DNA from: CBDCGW01 sp964430745
Lineage (GTDB): Bacteria > Acidobacteriota > UBA890
Length of the DNA stretch: 16,535 nucleotides
Assembly (NCBI GenBank): GCA_964430745.1
Contig: CAYSHI010000208.1
Location: 1 to 16,535 of the forward strand
Direction of reading: 5' to 3'
Position 1 is the first letter of the stretch; every line of letters begins with the position of its first letter. The notes under the pieces were generated by a model that ran no database searches, was not told the origin of the DNA, and worked only from the letters and a program-made list of their open reading frames with translations. A program made the position numbers and the translations under genes. Of the stretch, positions 1-7,485 are shown piece after piece.

Positions 1-35
1 AACGTCACGAGTGTCGGCAGGAGATAGTCGGACAT
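1..35 (-). CDS. possible N-terminus of a further minus-strand gene, cut by window edge
   Basis: An ATG at 35-33 on the minus strand opens a frame that stays open to the window edge and reads M-S-D-Y-L-L-P-T-L-V-T. The peptide could be the start of a membrane protein, but eleven codons are too few to assign a family. It would follow the sulfatase by 38 bp in the same direction. No clear Shine-Dalgarno sequence precedes the ATG. The same frame also reads through the preceding bases without a stop, so the true start could lie further upstream. This may equally be noncoding. Confidence 0.22.
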   Translation of the reverse strand, partial: MSDYLLPTLVT

Positions 36-73
36 ATACGCGGCAATGTCGTTGTGTCGCAGTTTGGGAGGCG

Positions 74-2119
74 TTACCGCAGATAACCAAGACTGCGCAG
101 CATTCTCTGCTGTTCCGGTGTAAGCGACTCGGTCGAGATACTCTCCGGCCGTTTTCGGGTCGCCAGGAGTAATGAGAGCTCCTCGAGTCTTTCTGTTCGG
201 GATGCGCCGAGATTGACCAACTCCCGGGGATCCAGCACCAGGTCGTACAGCTGCTGAGAGGCGTCCACCGTAGGACCGAGGCGACCACCGAGCCAACCTT
301 CGGAGGTCTGGATCAGCTTCCACTCGTTCAGACGTACGGAGGCGCTGGGCCTGTGGAAATCATTGAACTGCTGATAAATAACGCTGATGGCCGGGTTCGA
401 TGCCGGCGGATCTTGACCCAGGAGCCACGGTACCAAGCTTGTTCCGTCGAGATCGTCTGGGACATCCAGATCCAGTAGCTGCAAGATCGTTGGCGCAAGG
501 TCGATCAGCTGGACTTGATCGGCCACCCGGTGCGTCTTGGGTCCGACTCGCGGACCCGTGATGGCGAGAGGCACACGCAGGCTCTCGTCGTGCAGATCGC
601 GATTCCAATACAGGCCGTGCTCGCCCATCGCCTCGCCGTGATCCGACGTGACGACGGTCACCAGCCCAGCGGTCGGCGCCGCATCCCGCGCCATGGCGAG
701 GAGGCGACCGAGCTCGCGGTCCGCGTAGGCAATTTCGGCATCGTAGAGCTGAAGCATCCGCGCTGTCGCCGCGTCGGACTGAATGATCTGCAGTCGTTTG
801 TCGGCCGACAGTCCGTAGAATGCGCCGCTGACGTCTTCGCTTCCAGGGCCGGGCTCGGGTACCAGCTCCGCAGGCGGGCGGTACGGCAAATGGGGGTCGA
901 AGAGGTGCACCCAGACAAACCACGGACGATCGCCGTTGCGGCCGAGCCAGCGGCCGGCAGCGTCGACGATGCTGCCGGCAGAGCGATAACCGGGCCAAGC
1001 GTACCCCACATCGACGCCCAGCCGACTGACAACACTCGTCGCGGCGTGAACGAGCGTCAGCTCGGAAGCTCTCGGGGGCAGCCACCGCATGTTCCGCATG
1101 TCGTCGTCGAAAAAGTGGAATCGCCCGGGCAGGCCCAGTGAGCTCTCGGAAGTCGTATAGCCACCGTTGAAACTGGCGGTGACGAAGCCTTCTTCGCGGA
1201 CACTCTCGACGATGGTCCTTACATCCGGTTCAAGCCGGCTCGCGTTGAGCAACACGCCATGCCTCTCGGGCACCAGCCCGGTAAAGATCGAGGCATGGGA
1301 AGGCCCGGTCCAGACGGTGGGTGCCACAACGTTCTCGAACAGCAGACTCTGGCGAATGAGGCCGTCGAGGTTGGGCGTACGCGCCTGCTCATGACCGTAG
1401 GCGCCCACAGCGTCGGCTCGCAGAGTGTCGATGGTGACCAGGAGAACCGCCGGTTGGTCGCTTGGCGTCGAGTCCGGATCGGCCGTCGGCGGACCGACCC
1501 CGGCAACGACGGCGACAGCAAGGGCCACAGCGACGGCGACTCCGCAGAGTACTGCTCTTCTCCCTTGTCGGCCGGAAACAGCCACGACTCCCAGCCCTGC
1601 TACAAGTACAGCGGCCACCAAAGCCCAGGCCCATCTGCTCGAGTCGCGGGCGCCCAAGGAACTGATCGCCAGAGCGACACCGAGACCAACCGCGACCGCA
1701 GGCGGTACGAATCCTCGCACGGCGCCATCCAGCGAGCCGCCGCGCCTTGTCCCCAGCACCGTGACGACGGCCAGGAGACTCAAGGCGCCCAAAAGGGAGA
1801 ACAAGCCGTCGGCACCTCGAAGGGCGGCCAACGCCAACAGGACACCTACGGGGATCACCCAGCTGGTGCTTGGCGCGGCGCCAAAGTATTGCGCAGCCAC
1901 GACCAGAACGCCCGATGCCACGCCGGCACCGCCATAGAGCAAGATCACGGCCGCCAGCGATCGCAATGCTTCGCCTTGGAACAAGCCGAAACCGCCGCGG
2001 CCTACGACCCACCATTCGATCAAACCGACGAGCAGCGCGGTATGGAACCCCACGGCGAGAATCCCTGGGCCTCTGCCGATGGAAAATTCGAGCCGGTTAG
2101 CGTTCTCTGGTTCCCTCAT
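74..2119 (-). CDS. membrane-anchored sulfatase / alkaline-phosphatase-superfamily enzyme
   Basis: The product is 681 aa. Residues about 15-210 hold several hydrophobic segments, giving a multi-pass N-terminal anchor. From about residue 224 an extracytoplasmic sulfatase-fold domain follows. Metal-site motifs are visible: V-T-I-D-T-L-R-A-D (D231), T-S-D-H-G-E (D493, H494), G-E-H-G (H501) and F-D-P-H (H410). The nucleophile loop reads W-T-G-P-S-H-A-S with Thr271 where type I sulfatases carry the Cys or Ser that becomes formylglycine. Thr is the nucleophile in the related LtaS and EptA phospho-group transferases. Residues 672-681 end in L-R-S-L-G-Y-L-R, a tail common in proteobacterial and planctomycetal COG3119 proteins. 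The ATG at 2119 follows a GAGGGA-type ribosome site. The substrate is unknown; hydrolysis or transfer of a sulfo/phospho group on the locus's glycan is plausible. It lies 224 bp after the GT-C operon and may have its own promoter. Confidence 0.9.
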   Translation of the reverse strand: MREPENANRLEFSIGRGPGILAVGFHTALLVGLIEWWVVGRGGFGLFQGEALRSLAAVILLYGGAGVASGVLVVAAQYFGAAPSTSWVIPVGVLLALAALRGADGLFSLLGALSLLAVVTVLGTRRGGSLDGAVRGFVPPAVAVGLGVALAISSLGARDSSRWAWALVAAVLVAGLGVVAVSGRQGRRAVLCGVAVAVALAVAVVAGVGPPTADPDSTPSDQPAVLLVTIDTLRADAVGAYGHEQARTPNLDGLIRQSLLFENVVAPTVWTGPSHASIFTGLVPERHGVLLNASRLEPDVRTIVESVREEGFVTASFNGGYTTSESSLGLPGRFHFFDDDMRNMRWLPPRASELTLVHAATSVVSRLGVDVGYAWPGYRSAGSIVDAAGRWLGRNGDRPWFVWVHLFDPHLPYRPPAELVPEPGPGSEDVSGAFYGLSADKRLQIIQSDAATARMLQLYDAEIAYADRELGRLLAMARDAAPTAGLVTVVTSDHGEAMGEHGLYWNRDLHDESLRVPLAITGPRVGPKTHRVADQVQLIDLAPTILQLLDLDVPDDLDGTSLVPWLLGQDPPASNPAISVIYQQFNDFHRPSASVRLNEWKLIQTSEGWLGGRLGPTVDASQQLYDLVLDPRELVNLGASRTERLEELSLLLATRKRPESISTESLTPEQQRMLRSLGYLR

Positions 2120-2343
2120 TCCCTCGTCCTGTCTCCTCGCGATTCACGAATGTCACGCTCTGAGGTCCGGACGATTCCAGCCGACGACTGCCCGGGTCGG
2201 GTCGATCTTCGATGCAGCGCGGCGTAGAAGATCCTACATATGTCAGGCAACCTCAACGGGCAGGCTACATCTGCATCCGGACGGAGGCCCGGCCTCTGTC
2301 CTCGCCGCCACTACCCTTCGGTGCCGACGCCGAAGAGCCGCTC
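2120..2343 (-). other. intergenic leader of the sulfatase gene
   Basis: This is a 224 bp gap between two same-strand genes, unusually long for this locus. It contains a short G+C-rich inverted repeat (GAGGCC at 2284-2289 and GGCCTC at 2291-2296, extendable by three pairs including one G-U). No T-tract follows it, so it is not a convincing intrinsic terminator. I see no clean sigma70 promoter, but the length suggests the sulfatase may be expressed separately from the genes upstream. Confidence 0.35.
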
Positions 2344-3888
2344 CTACTCCGAGGCGGCGATGACCTCGAACCGCGCTCCCAGCCACCAGATCCCCGCGCA
2401 GATCGCGCCGGCGAACAGAAGGATCGCGTGAGGCAGGTACTGCGCGTGAATGAGGCTGTTCGGATCGGGCGTCGTCTGGCGAATGACGGCCAGCCACGGG
2501 AGCCGGACCCCCTCGGTCAGAAACCTCTCCCATGAACCTACGACCGCCGAGTTGCCCGTGCCGAAATCGACCCGGGTGTAGCGCACCATCGACAGTACCC
2601 AGGTGTGGAATACGACGGGCACGGCGACGACGACGAGAGCCCACCTCGGCCAACGCACCAGATGATCACAGAGCGCCAGGAAGATAAACGGCACGAGCGG
2701 CAACAGGTAGCGAAAGCCGGTGTTCCACTGCATCAGTGAGTACTGGTTGATCGCGTTGAACAGCATGAAGGCAACGATGAAGGCAGCCACCGCGCGCCGT
2801 TCGCGTCGCGGAAGGATCAGGTCTCGGTCCGAGTAGAACCACACCGGCACGAGGCCGAGGAGAAGCAGCGGCCCGAAAACGTACATGCCCCAGTCCGGAT
2901 CGACCAGGTTCCTCCACAGGACCTCCGGGCTGGGCCAGTCCATGCCGCGCCATCCGCGATCCGTGAAGTTCACCATCGGCATGTGGTACTGCCCCGGCAA
3001 GAACGGATTCCCGTACATGACCCACTGGCTCCACCAGAGGAACAGGACGGGCGGCACGCTCGCGGCGACGAACCGCAACGACTCGTTGAAGTTGCGCCAG
3101 ACCCCCCCGGAGGGGAAGCGCACGGCGAGCAGATAAGCGTAGAGCCAGAGCAAGGGCACGACGCCGGCGTAGTCCAGCGCCAGCGCCGACCCTGCCAGGA
3201 ATCCAGCGGCGGCGACCCGCCATGGGGCGATGGGAACGGCGTCCTCGGGCCTCGGCCACAGCAACCAGAAAGCGACGAAGACGCACATCATCAGGAAAAC
3301 GTTGTGGTTCAGGTAGCCGGTCCGGTAAAAGACGGGCGTTCCGAAGGCGAACAAGAAAGCCAGCCCCAGCGAACGCCGCCGCCCAACCCCACGGCTCTGA
3401 AGGATCGAGTACATCAGCACGGCGAATAACGCGGAAAGCGGCGCCATGAGAAAGACCGAGGTCACCGCCGTGGAGGCGCCGAAACGAAGCTCCAGGCCTC
3501 GCTCCTTGACGAGTTGAAAGAACATCGCCCGGTTCGGGTACTCGGTGTCGTACGCCGACTGGGCATCCTGACCCGAGTCAGAGCCCGGCTCCTGGGGCGG
3601 ACGTTCCAGCGCATCGAGCACAGGGTCGAAGATCAGCAGGGGGATTGCTGCAATGAGTGAACCGGCGACCTGGTTGCCGACGTACGCGTGGCCGTCGGTG
3701 TGAATGAAGATGTCGGAGTGAAAACCGAAGTACTCGTCGAGAACGAAGTCTCCACGCTCGATCAGGCTGAATGCCGGGTAGTGCTCACGGACCACGTTGG
3801 TGGCGAAATGCACCGAGAAGAGCACCCAACAAACCAGAAACAGGCGGAGCTTGACGGAGCCCAGCCGCGAGGCCGTCGTTTGTTTCAC
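2344..3888 (-). CDS. polytopic GT-C (GT39-like) glycosyltransferase-like membrane protein
   Basis: The product is 514 aa with about ten or more hydrophobic helices spread over the whole length (for example about 13-31, 73-90, 139-163, then repeatedly to 505). The first predicted extracytoplasmic loop carries R-E-H-Y-P (34-38) and F-V-L-D-E-Y (48-53). Acidic residues in the first loop are the hallmark of the GT-C fold, where they form the active site for polyprenyl-phosphate-sugar donors. It resembles uncharacterised dolichyl-phosphate-mannose-mannosyltransferase-like proteins rather than a studied enzyme, so substrate and acceptor are unknown. The start is GTG at 3888 with a purine-rich site upstream; its first bases overlap the TGA of the preceding gene (GTGA, 3885-3888), implying translational coupling. 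It is probably the last gene of the LPG_TM/GT39 unit. Confidence 0.8.
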   Translation of the reverse strand: MKQTTASRLGSVKLRLFLVCWVLFSVHFATNVVREHYPAFSLIERGDFVLDEYFGFHSDIFIHTDGHAYVGNQVAGSLIAAIPLLIFDPVLDALERPPQEPGSDSGQDAQSAYDTEYPNRAMFFQLVKERGLELRFGASTAVTSVFLMAPLSALFAVLMYSILQSRGVGRRRSLGLAFLFAFGTPVFYRTGYLNHNVFLMMCVFVAFWLLWPRPEDAVPIAPWRVAAAGFLAGSALALDYAGVVPLLWLYAYLLAVRFPSGGVWRNFNESLRFVAASVPPVLFLWWSQWVMYGNPFLPGQYHMPMVNFTDRGWRGMDWPSPEVLWRNLVDPDWGMYVFGPLLLLGLVPVWFYSDRDLILPRRERRAVAAFIVAFMLFNAINQYSLMQWNTGFRYLLPLVPFIFLALCDHLVRWPRWALVVVAVPVVFHTWVLSMVRYTRVDFGTGNSAVVGSWERFLTEGVRLPWLAVIRQTTPDPNSLIHAQYLPHAILLFAGAICAGIWWLGARFEVIAASE

Positions 3889-5345
3889 GGAGAGCCCCCG
3901 CTGCTATCCGGCGCCGGCGCGGCACACACCACGACATCGCCCCCGGCCACCGTTCCGCGGAAGGTCCTCACCGGCACGCATTCGTCCCATATCGCCCGCA
4001 TCAAGTCCGGCGTCTGTGCCTCCAGATAGTCGGCGAGCGTGTACAGCAACCATAATCGCGAGGTCTGCGCGCGCAGCTCCCGATACTCGCCGAGAGATTC
4101 GATCGACTCCCAGTCCCTCTCGTAAAGACGCTCGTAAGGGTAGCCGGCGGCCCCCGCCGTGACGATCATCTCCCCCGCCGCGCGCTCACTCTCGACAAAC
4201 AGCATGGCGCCCTCGAAGTCCTGCTTGGGGTATCGGTAGGCGGCGCCGAGCGACAACGTGGAACCGACGATCATCAGCCCGACGAGCACGTCGCCGGCCT
4301 TCAGGTCGAAGCCGGTCGGTACGGCGCCGCGAAACCAACGCTCAACGACCCAGCGAGCGCTCACCATGGCGCCCCGAACGATGATGAGGATTCCGAAGCC
4401 GATGAACAAGAAGAAGAACCGCGGTCGGATGGGTTGCGACAGAGCCACGACGGTGGCCGCGGTCAAGACACCCGGCAACACCAGCAGCGCGAGAACGAGC
4501 CGACTCTGCCGGAAGTAGCTGACCACACCGCTGAAAGAGACGGCGGCCGCGATCAGAAGACCGAGCCCGGTCATTCCGAGCAAGAGGCCCAGGATCGCTT
4601 CGCGAACGGCCCACCCCGCGGTTGCCACGTTGGCGGCCGGCAGTGCCGGAGCGGTGTAGAAGGCGATCACCTCCTCCGCCATCGGCGCGTACAGCGCCGC
4701 ACCGAGGAGAGTCGCCAAACCGAAGCCCAGCGACCACGTACGGAAGGAAGGCGAGCGTTTGTCGTCTCCACCGAAGACCGCGAGCCAGAGGCAAATCAGG
4801 GTATGGGCGGCAACGACGAAGACCATCGTCAGGTGGGTGTAGACGCCGAGAGCGGCGACCCCCGCGTATCCGATCCAGGCACCAATGCCGTTGTGCTCGA
4901 GTCCGCGGATCAACAGTAGCGTCGCGAGCATGGTCAGAAACACGAGAGCCGTGTAGCCGCGGGCGTTTTGCGAGAACCACACGTGGTGGTACGACACCGC
5001 GAGAAATGCCGACGACCAGAGGGCTTCTCGCTTGGTCGTCAGGACTGTCCCCAGCAGGTACAACATGGGGACGGCCCCGACCCCGAACAGGTAGGCCGGA
5101 AGCCGCAGGCTCCAGGGATGCTCACCGAAAAGAACAATGAACGGGTGCGCGAGCAGGGAGTAGAGCGGATGGTTGTTGTTGTGCGGGAAGCTGGTGAGGA
5201 TCTCCCCCAGAGGAGGCCGGGCGAACTCGACCAGGGTGACGATCTCGTCGACCCAGAGCCCACCATCCAGCCGGATGGCGCGCAGAACCGCCGCGATGGC
5301 GGTGAGTCCCACGACCGCGCAGGCCGTACGCCGATCGTCAGTCAT
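3885..5345 (-). CDS. GT39/ArnT-family membrane glycosyltransferase
   Basis: The product is 486 aa from the ATG at 5345. This start is chosen because it overlaps the upstream stop as ATGA (5342-5345) and sits just before the first membrane helix; a frame extension to 5444 would add 33 low-complexity residues lying inside the upstream gene. The first loop has G-L-W-V-D-E-I-V-T (D33, E34) and a following N-N-N-H-P-L-Y (56-62), both typical of GT39/GT83 (PMT/ArnT) enzymes. These transfer a sugar from polyprenyl phosphate to a protein, lipid or glycan on the outer face of the membrane. About eleven hydrophobic segments precede a C-terminal soluble domain (about 390-486) that begins after Y-R-Y-P-K-Q-D-F-E. 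The donor may come from the GT2 enzyme encoded divergently at 12342. The acceptor is unknown. Confidence 0.88.
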   Translation of the reverse strand: MTDDRRTACAVVGLTAIAAVLRAIRLDGGLWVDEIVTLVEFARPPLGEILTSFPHNNNHPLYSLLAHPFIVLFGEHPWSLRLPAYLFGVGAVPMLYLLGTVLTTKREALWSSAFLAVSYHHVWFSQNARGYTALVFLTMLATLLLIRGLEHNGIGAWIGYAGVAALGVYTHLTMVFVVAAHTLICLWLAVFGGDDKRSPSFRTWSLGFGLATLLGAALYAPMAEEVIAFYTAPALPAANVATAGWAVREAILGLLLGMTGLGLLIAAAVSFSGVVSYFRQSRLVLALLVLPGVLTAATVVALSQPIRPRFFFLFIGFGILIIVRGAMVSARWVVERWFRGAVPTGFDLKAGDVLVGLMIVGSTLSLGAAYRYPKQDFEGAMLFVESERAAGEMIVTAGAAGYPYERLYERDWESIESLGEYRELRAQTSRLWLLYTLADYLEAQTPDLMRAIWDECVPVRTFRGTVAGGDVVVCAAPAPDSSGGSP

Positions 5346-6277
5346 CGGGTCGCGGTCCCTTCTTCCGCCGCCCTGCGCAGGGAGGGAAGCGCCAGCGTGG
5401 TGATCCAGCCCACGAGACCGCCCGCGACCAGGATCGTCTCCCACAACAGTCCTACCGCCACGACCACGCTCGCGGATGCGCCGAACGGGCGCATGAAGGC
5501 AGCAAGCGCCGCTTCTCGCACACCGAGGCCCGCCAAGCTAATGGGCAACGTCGCCACCAACTTGGCCAGCGGCCAGGCCATGAGCCACGCTCCGAAGCCC
5601 GGCTCGACCCCGAGCGCCGAGCCGAGCTGCGCGTTGATCGCGACAAACGTGGTCTGCACGACGAGCGACAACATCAGGGCCCAGACCGGAAGCCACGACC
5701 GGCGTAGTGACGTAACCGCGTCAACGACGCGCCCCGCGATCCCCGGAAGGTCGCGTTCCTTCAGGTAGAAATACAACGCAGCCGCGACGACGATACCCGC
5801 CACGATCACGCCGCCGGCGATGGTCAACGCCGTCCGACCCGCCCCCTCGGACTGACCCGCCCATACCGACCCGACGAACGCCAGCGTCAGCAAGGCGACG
5901 AGATCCACGACTCGGTCGACGAGGCTGGCGACCGCGACCCCCTCGCTCTTGCCCACCTTTCCCATCACCCATGCGGCCCGAACCAGGTCGCCACCGGCCA
6001 CGCCGGGAAGAGCGAGGTTCGCCGTCAGGCCGGCGAAGTGACCCGTGAGCCATAGCCGCGGCGGAACGTCCGCGCGGCGACCCATCAACAGCCGCCATTT
6101 GAACGCGGCGATGACATGCCCGATCAAGAACAGGAGCACGGACCCGAGCCACAGGGCGGGCGGGAGCTGGCGCATCGCACCCCAGAGCTCGTCGACCGGC
6201 ACGAGCCAGAGAAGCAACCCCAGCACCACCGCCGAGACGGTGAGTCGTAGGACCCAGGAGAGATTCGCCTTGCTCAC
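5342..6277 (-). CDS. LPG_synthase_TM (UPF0104 / AglD-type) flippase-like membrane protein
   Basis: The product is 311 aa from a GTG at 6277 (V-S-K-A-N-L-S-W-V-L), directly before the first hydrophobic helix. The frame is open to another GTG at 6400, but the extra 41 residues are polar and cysteine-containing and look non-native. Seven or more membrane helices are visible. The family signature L-P-G-V-A-G-G-D-L-V-R-A is present near the third helix, as in the lysylphosphatidylglycerol-synthase transmembrane domain. The catalytic domain of MprF is absent, so this is the stand-alone type that accompanies glycosyltransferases (as AglD does) and is often proposed to help move lipid-linked sugars. 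It overlaps the GT39 gene by 4 bp, which supports a joint role. Ribosome-site support for the GTG is weak. Confidence 0.85.
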   Translation of the reverse strand: MSKANLSWVLRLTVSAVVLGLLLWLVPVDELWGAMRQLPPALWLGSVLLFLIGHVIAAFKWRLLMGRRADVPPRLWLTGHFAGLTANLALPGVAGGDLVRAAWVMGKVGKSEGVAVASLVDRVVDLVALLTLAFVGSVWAGQSEGAGRTALTIAGGVIVAGIVVAAALYFYLKERDLPGIAGRVVDAVTSLRRSWLPVWALMLSLVVQTTFVAINAQLGSALGVEPGFGAWLMAWPLAKLVATLPISLAGLGVREAALAAFMRPFGASASVVVAVGLLWETILVAGGLVGWITTLALPSLRRAAEEGTATR

Positions 6278-6452
6278 GGAGCTACCGCGACCAACACAGC
6301 ATTCAGCATCTCGTAATAGTGTCGTTTCCCGCGTCCGGGGCCAACTCGAAAGTAGGCTCTGCAGACCGCCGGTTTGGCCCGCACGCGCTGCGCGCCCCAC
6401 ACACCACGTCGAGGAAGCAACGTCCAGCGCGGCTTCGCTCGCTACCCGCTAG
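6278..6452 (-). promoter_or_regulatory. 175 bp gap with a weak candidate promoter for the membrane-protein operon
   Basis: The gap separates the FemAB-like gene from the LPG_TM gene. On the minus strand a TTGGCC box (6344-6339) and a CACTAT box (6321-6316) are spaced exactly 17 bp apart, with the expected transcription start about 30 bp ahead of the GTG at 6277. Matches to the sigma70 consensus are only moderate (4/6 and 3/6). No hairpin followed by a T-tract is visible, so readthrough from the upstream cassette remains possible. Confidence 0.25.
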
Positions 6453-7466
6453 CTATTGCCTCTTCGAGGCCATCCGGCCGAGGAATCGCTGCCGGCTCTC
6501 GACGAGTCGCTTCGACGCGTCTCGAAGGCGCAGGAGAGCTTCGTACTTGGGGATCATCAGGCGCGGCACCTCGAGGCGCGCGCATCCGTACTTCTCCTTG
6601 TAGGTGCCCCCACCGCCCCAGTCGAAGACGTGCGCCCCCCGCTTCTTCCAGTACCGCATCGCGTGCCAGTGCAGGGCTTCATTGGGGCGAAACCCCTGGC
6701 TGGCGCGGTAGCTGGCATTGCCCCAGAACTGAGCCGTCTTGTTCATGCCCGGGTAAATCCCGGTCGCGATGCAGTTGCCCTCGGGGTCGCGGGCTCGAAG
6801 CAAAAGAAGGTTGCCCGTCGGGTACAGCCACTTGATCAGCGCCCGCACCCGGTCGACCCCATAGGTCGGCACCAACCCCTGCTTCAGGAATACGTCTTCG
6901 AGCTGGTGGTAGTACTGGTCGGCAAACTGCTCGTCCCCGCCTTCCTCGATCTGAACACCGCTCTTTTCGGCCTTACGGATGCAGCGCCGGCAGGCGGATC
7001 TCATGCTGCCGAAGATCTCATCCTCCGACTGCGTCAGGTCCGTTTCGTACGAGTCGACGAAGTCGTAGCGGAATCCGATCTCCGACGCCATCTCGGCGGT
7101 GATGTTTCTGTCCACGAGCTCCATGTGGACACACCCCAGCTCGCGATGGACGAAGTCGGCGGCAGCCTTGACCGCCGCATGCCGAGCCACACCCTCGTCC
7201 AGGTTGAACCCCATGTACATGGTCGTCCACCCCGGGAACGGACTGCCGAACAACCGCAGTCCATAGCGACGAAAGATCAACCCGTGGAAGAGCCCGACGA
7301 CCGCCCCTCCGTCTTTCACCTCGGCTACTACCGGCTCGGCGTCCTGGGTCTCGGCGATGAACCCCATCCACTCGCGTGTGTGGTAGATCATCCGATCGGG
7401 ATACGCGTCGAACGCCGGCGTATCAGCCGGTTCGACTCTCCTCATGCTGAGCGTTGCTTGGCTCAA
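6453..7466 (-). CDS. FemAB-like / GNAT-fold acyl- or aminoacyl-transferase
   Basis: The product is 337 aa, the usual size for FemAB-related proteins. The start is TTG at 7466, backed by a strong GGGAGGG ribosome site 8 bp upstream; an in-frame ATG at 7445 has no such site. The N-terminal half (to about 140) is a degenerate GNAT-like domain. The C-terminal half carries C-R-R-C-I-R-K-A-E-K-S-G-V (159-171), similar to the conserved R/K-rich helix of FemAB and Acetyltransf_6 proteins. It also has H-V-F-D-W-G-G-G-G-T-Y-K-E-K-Y-G (279-294), similar to their C-terminal glycine/lysine motif. Known relatives form peptide bonds on peptidoglycan precursors, or occur in exosortase-linked exopolysaccharide loci with unproven roles. 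It follows the deacetylase by 19 bp, suggesting action on an amine that the deacetylase releases. Substrate is inferred only. Confidence 0.85.
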   Translation of the reverse strand: MSQATLSMRRVEPADTPAFDAYPDRMIYHTREWMGFIAETQDAEPVVAEVKDGGAVVGLFHGLIFRRYGLRLFGSPFPGWTTMYMGFNLDEGVARHAAVKAAADFVHRELGCVHMELVDRNITAEMASEIGFRYDFVDSYETDLTQSEDEIFGSMRSACRRCIRKAEKSGVQIEEGGDEQFADQYYHQLEDVFLKQGLVPTYGVDRVRALIKWLYPTGNLLLLRARDPEGNCIATGIYPGMNKTAQFWGNASYRASQGFRPNEALHWHAMRYWKKRGAHVFDWGGGGTYKEKYGCARLEVPRLMIPKYEALLRLRDASKRLVESRQRFLGRMASKRQ

Positions 7467-7476
7467 TACGGTGGCC

Positions 7477-7483
7477 CTCCCAC
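7477..7483 (-). promoter_or_regulatory. strong ribosome binding site deciding a TTG start
   Basis: On the minus strand GGGAGGG lies 8-10 bases before the TTG at 7466 and is the best Shine-Dalgarno match in this part of the window. It makes the TTG, not the downstream ATG at 7445, the likely start of the FemAB-like protein. Confidence 0.6.
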
Positions 7484-7485
7484 GC

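Noticed and set aside
1259..2227. 322-codon plus-strand open frame
   Set aside because: It is antisense to the sulfatase membrane domain; composition is Q/R/G/D-rich with no hydrophobic core pattern.
5342..6400. Upstream GTG start at 6400 for the LPG_TM protein
   Set aside because: The additional 41 residues are polar and unlike the family N-terminus, which begins right before the first helix.
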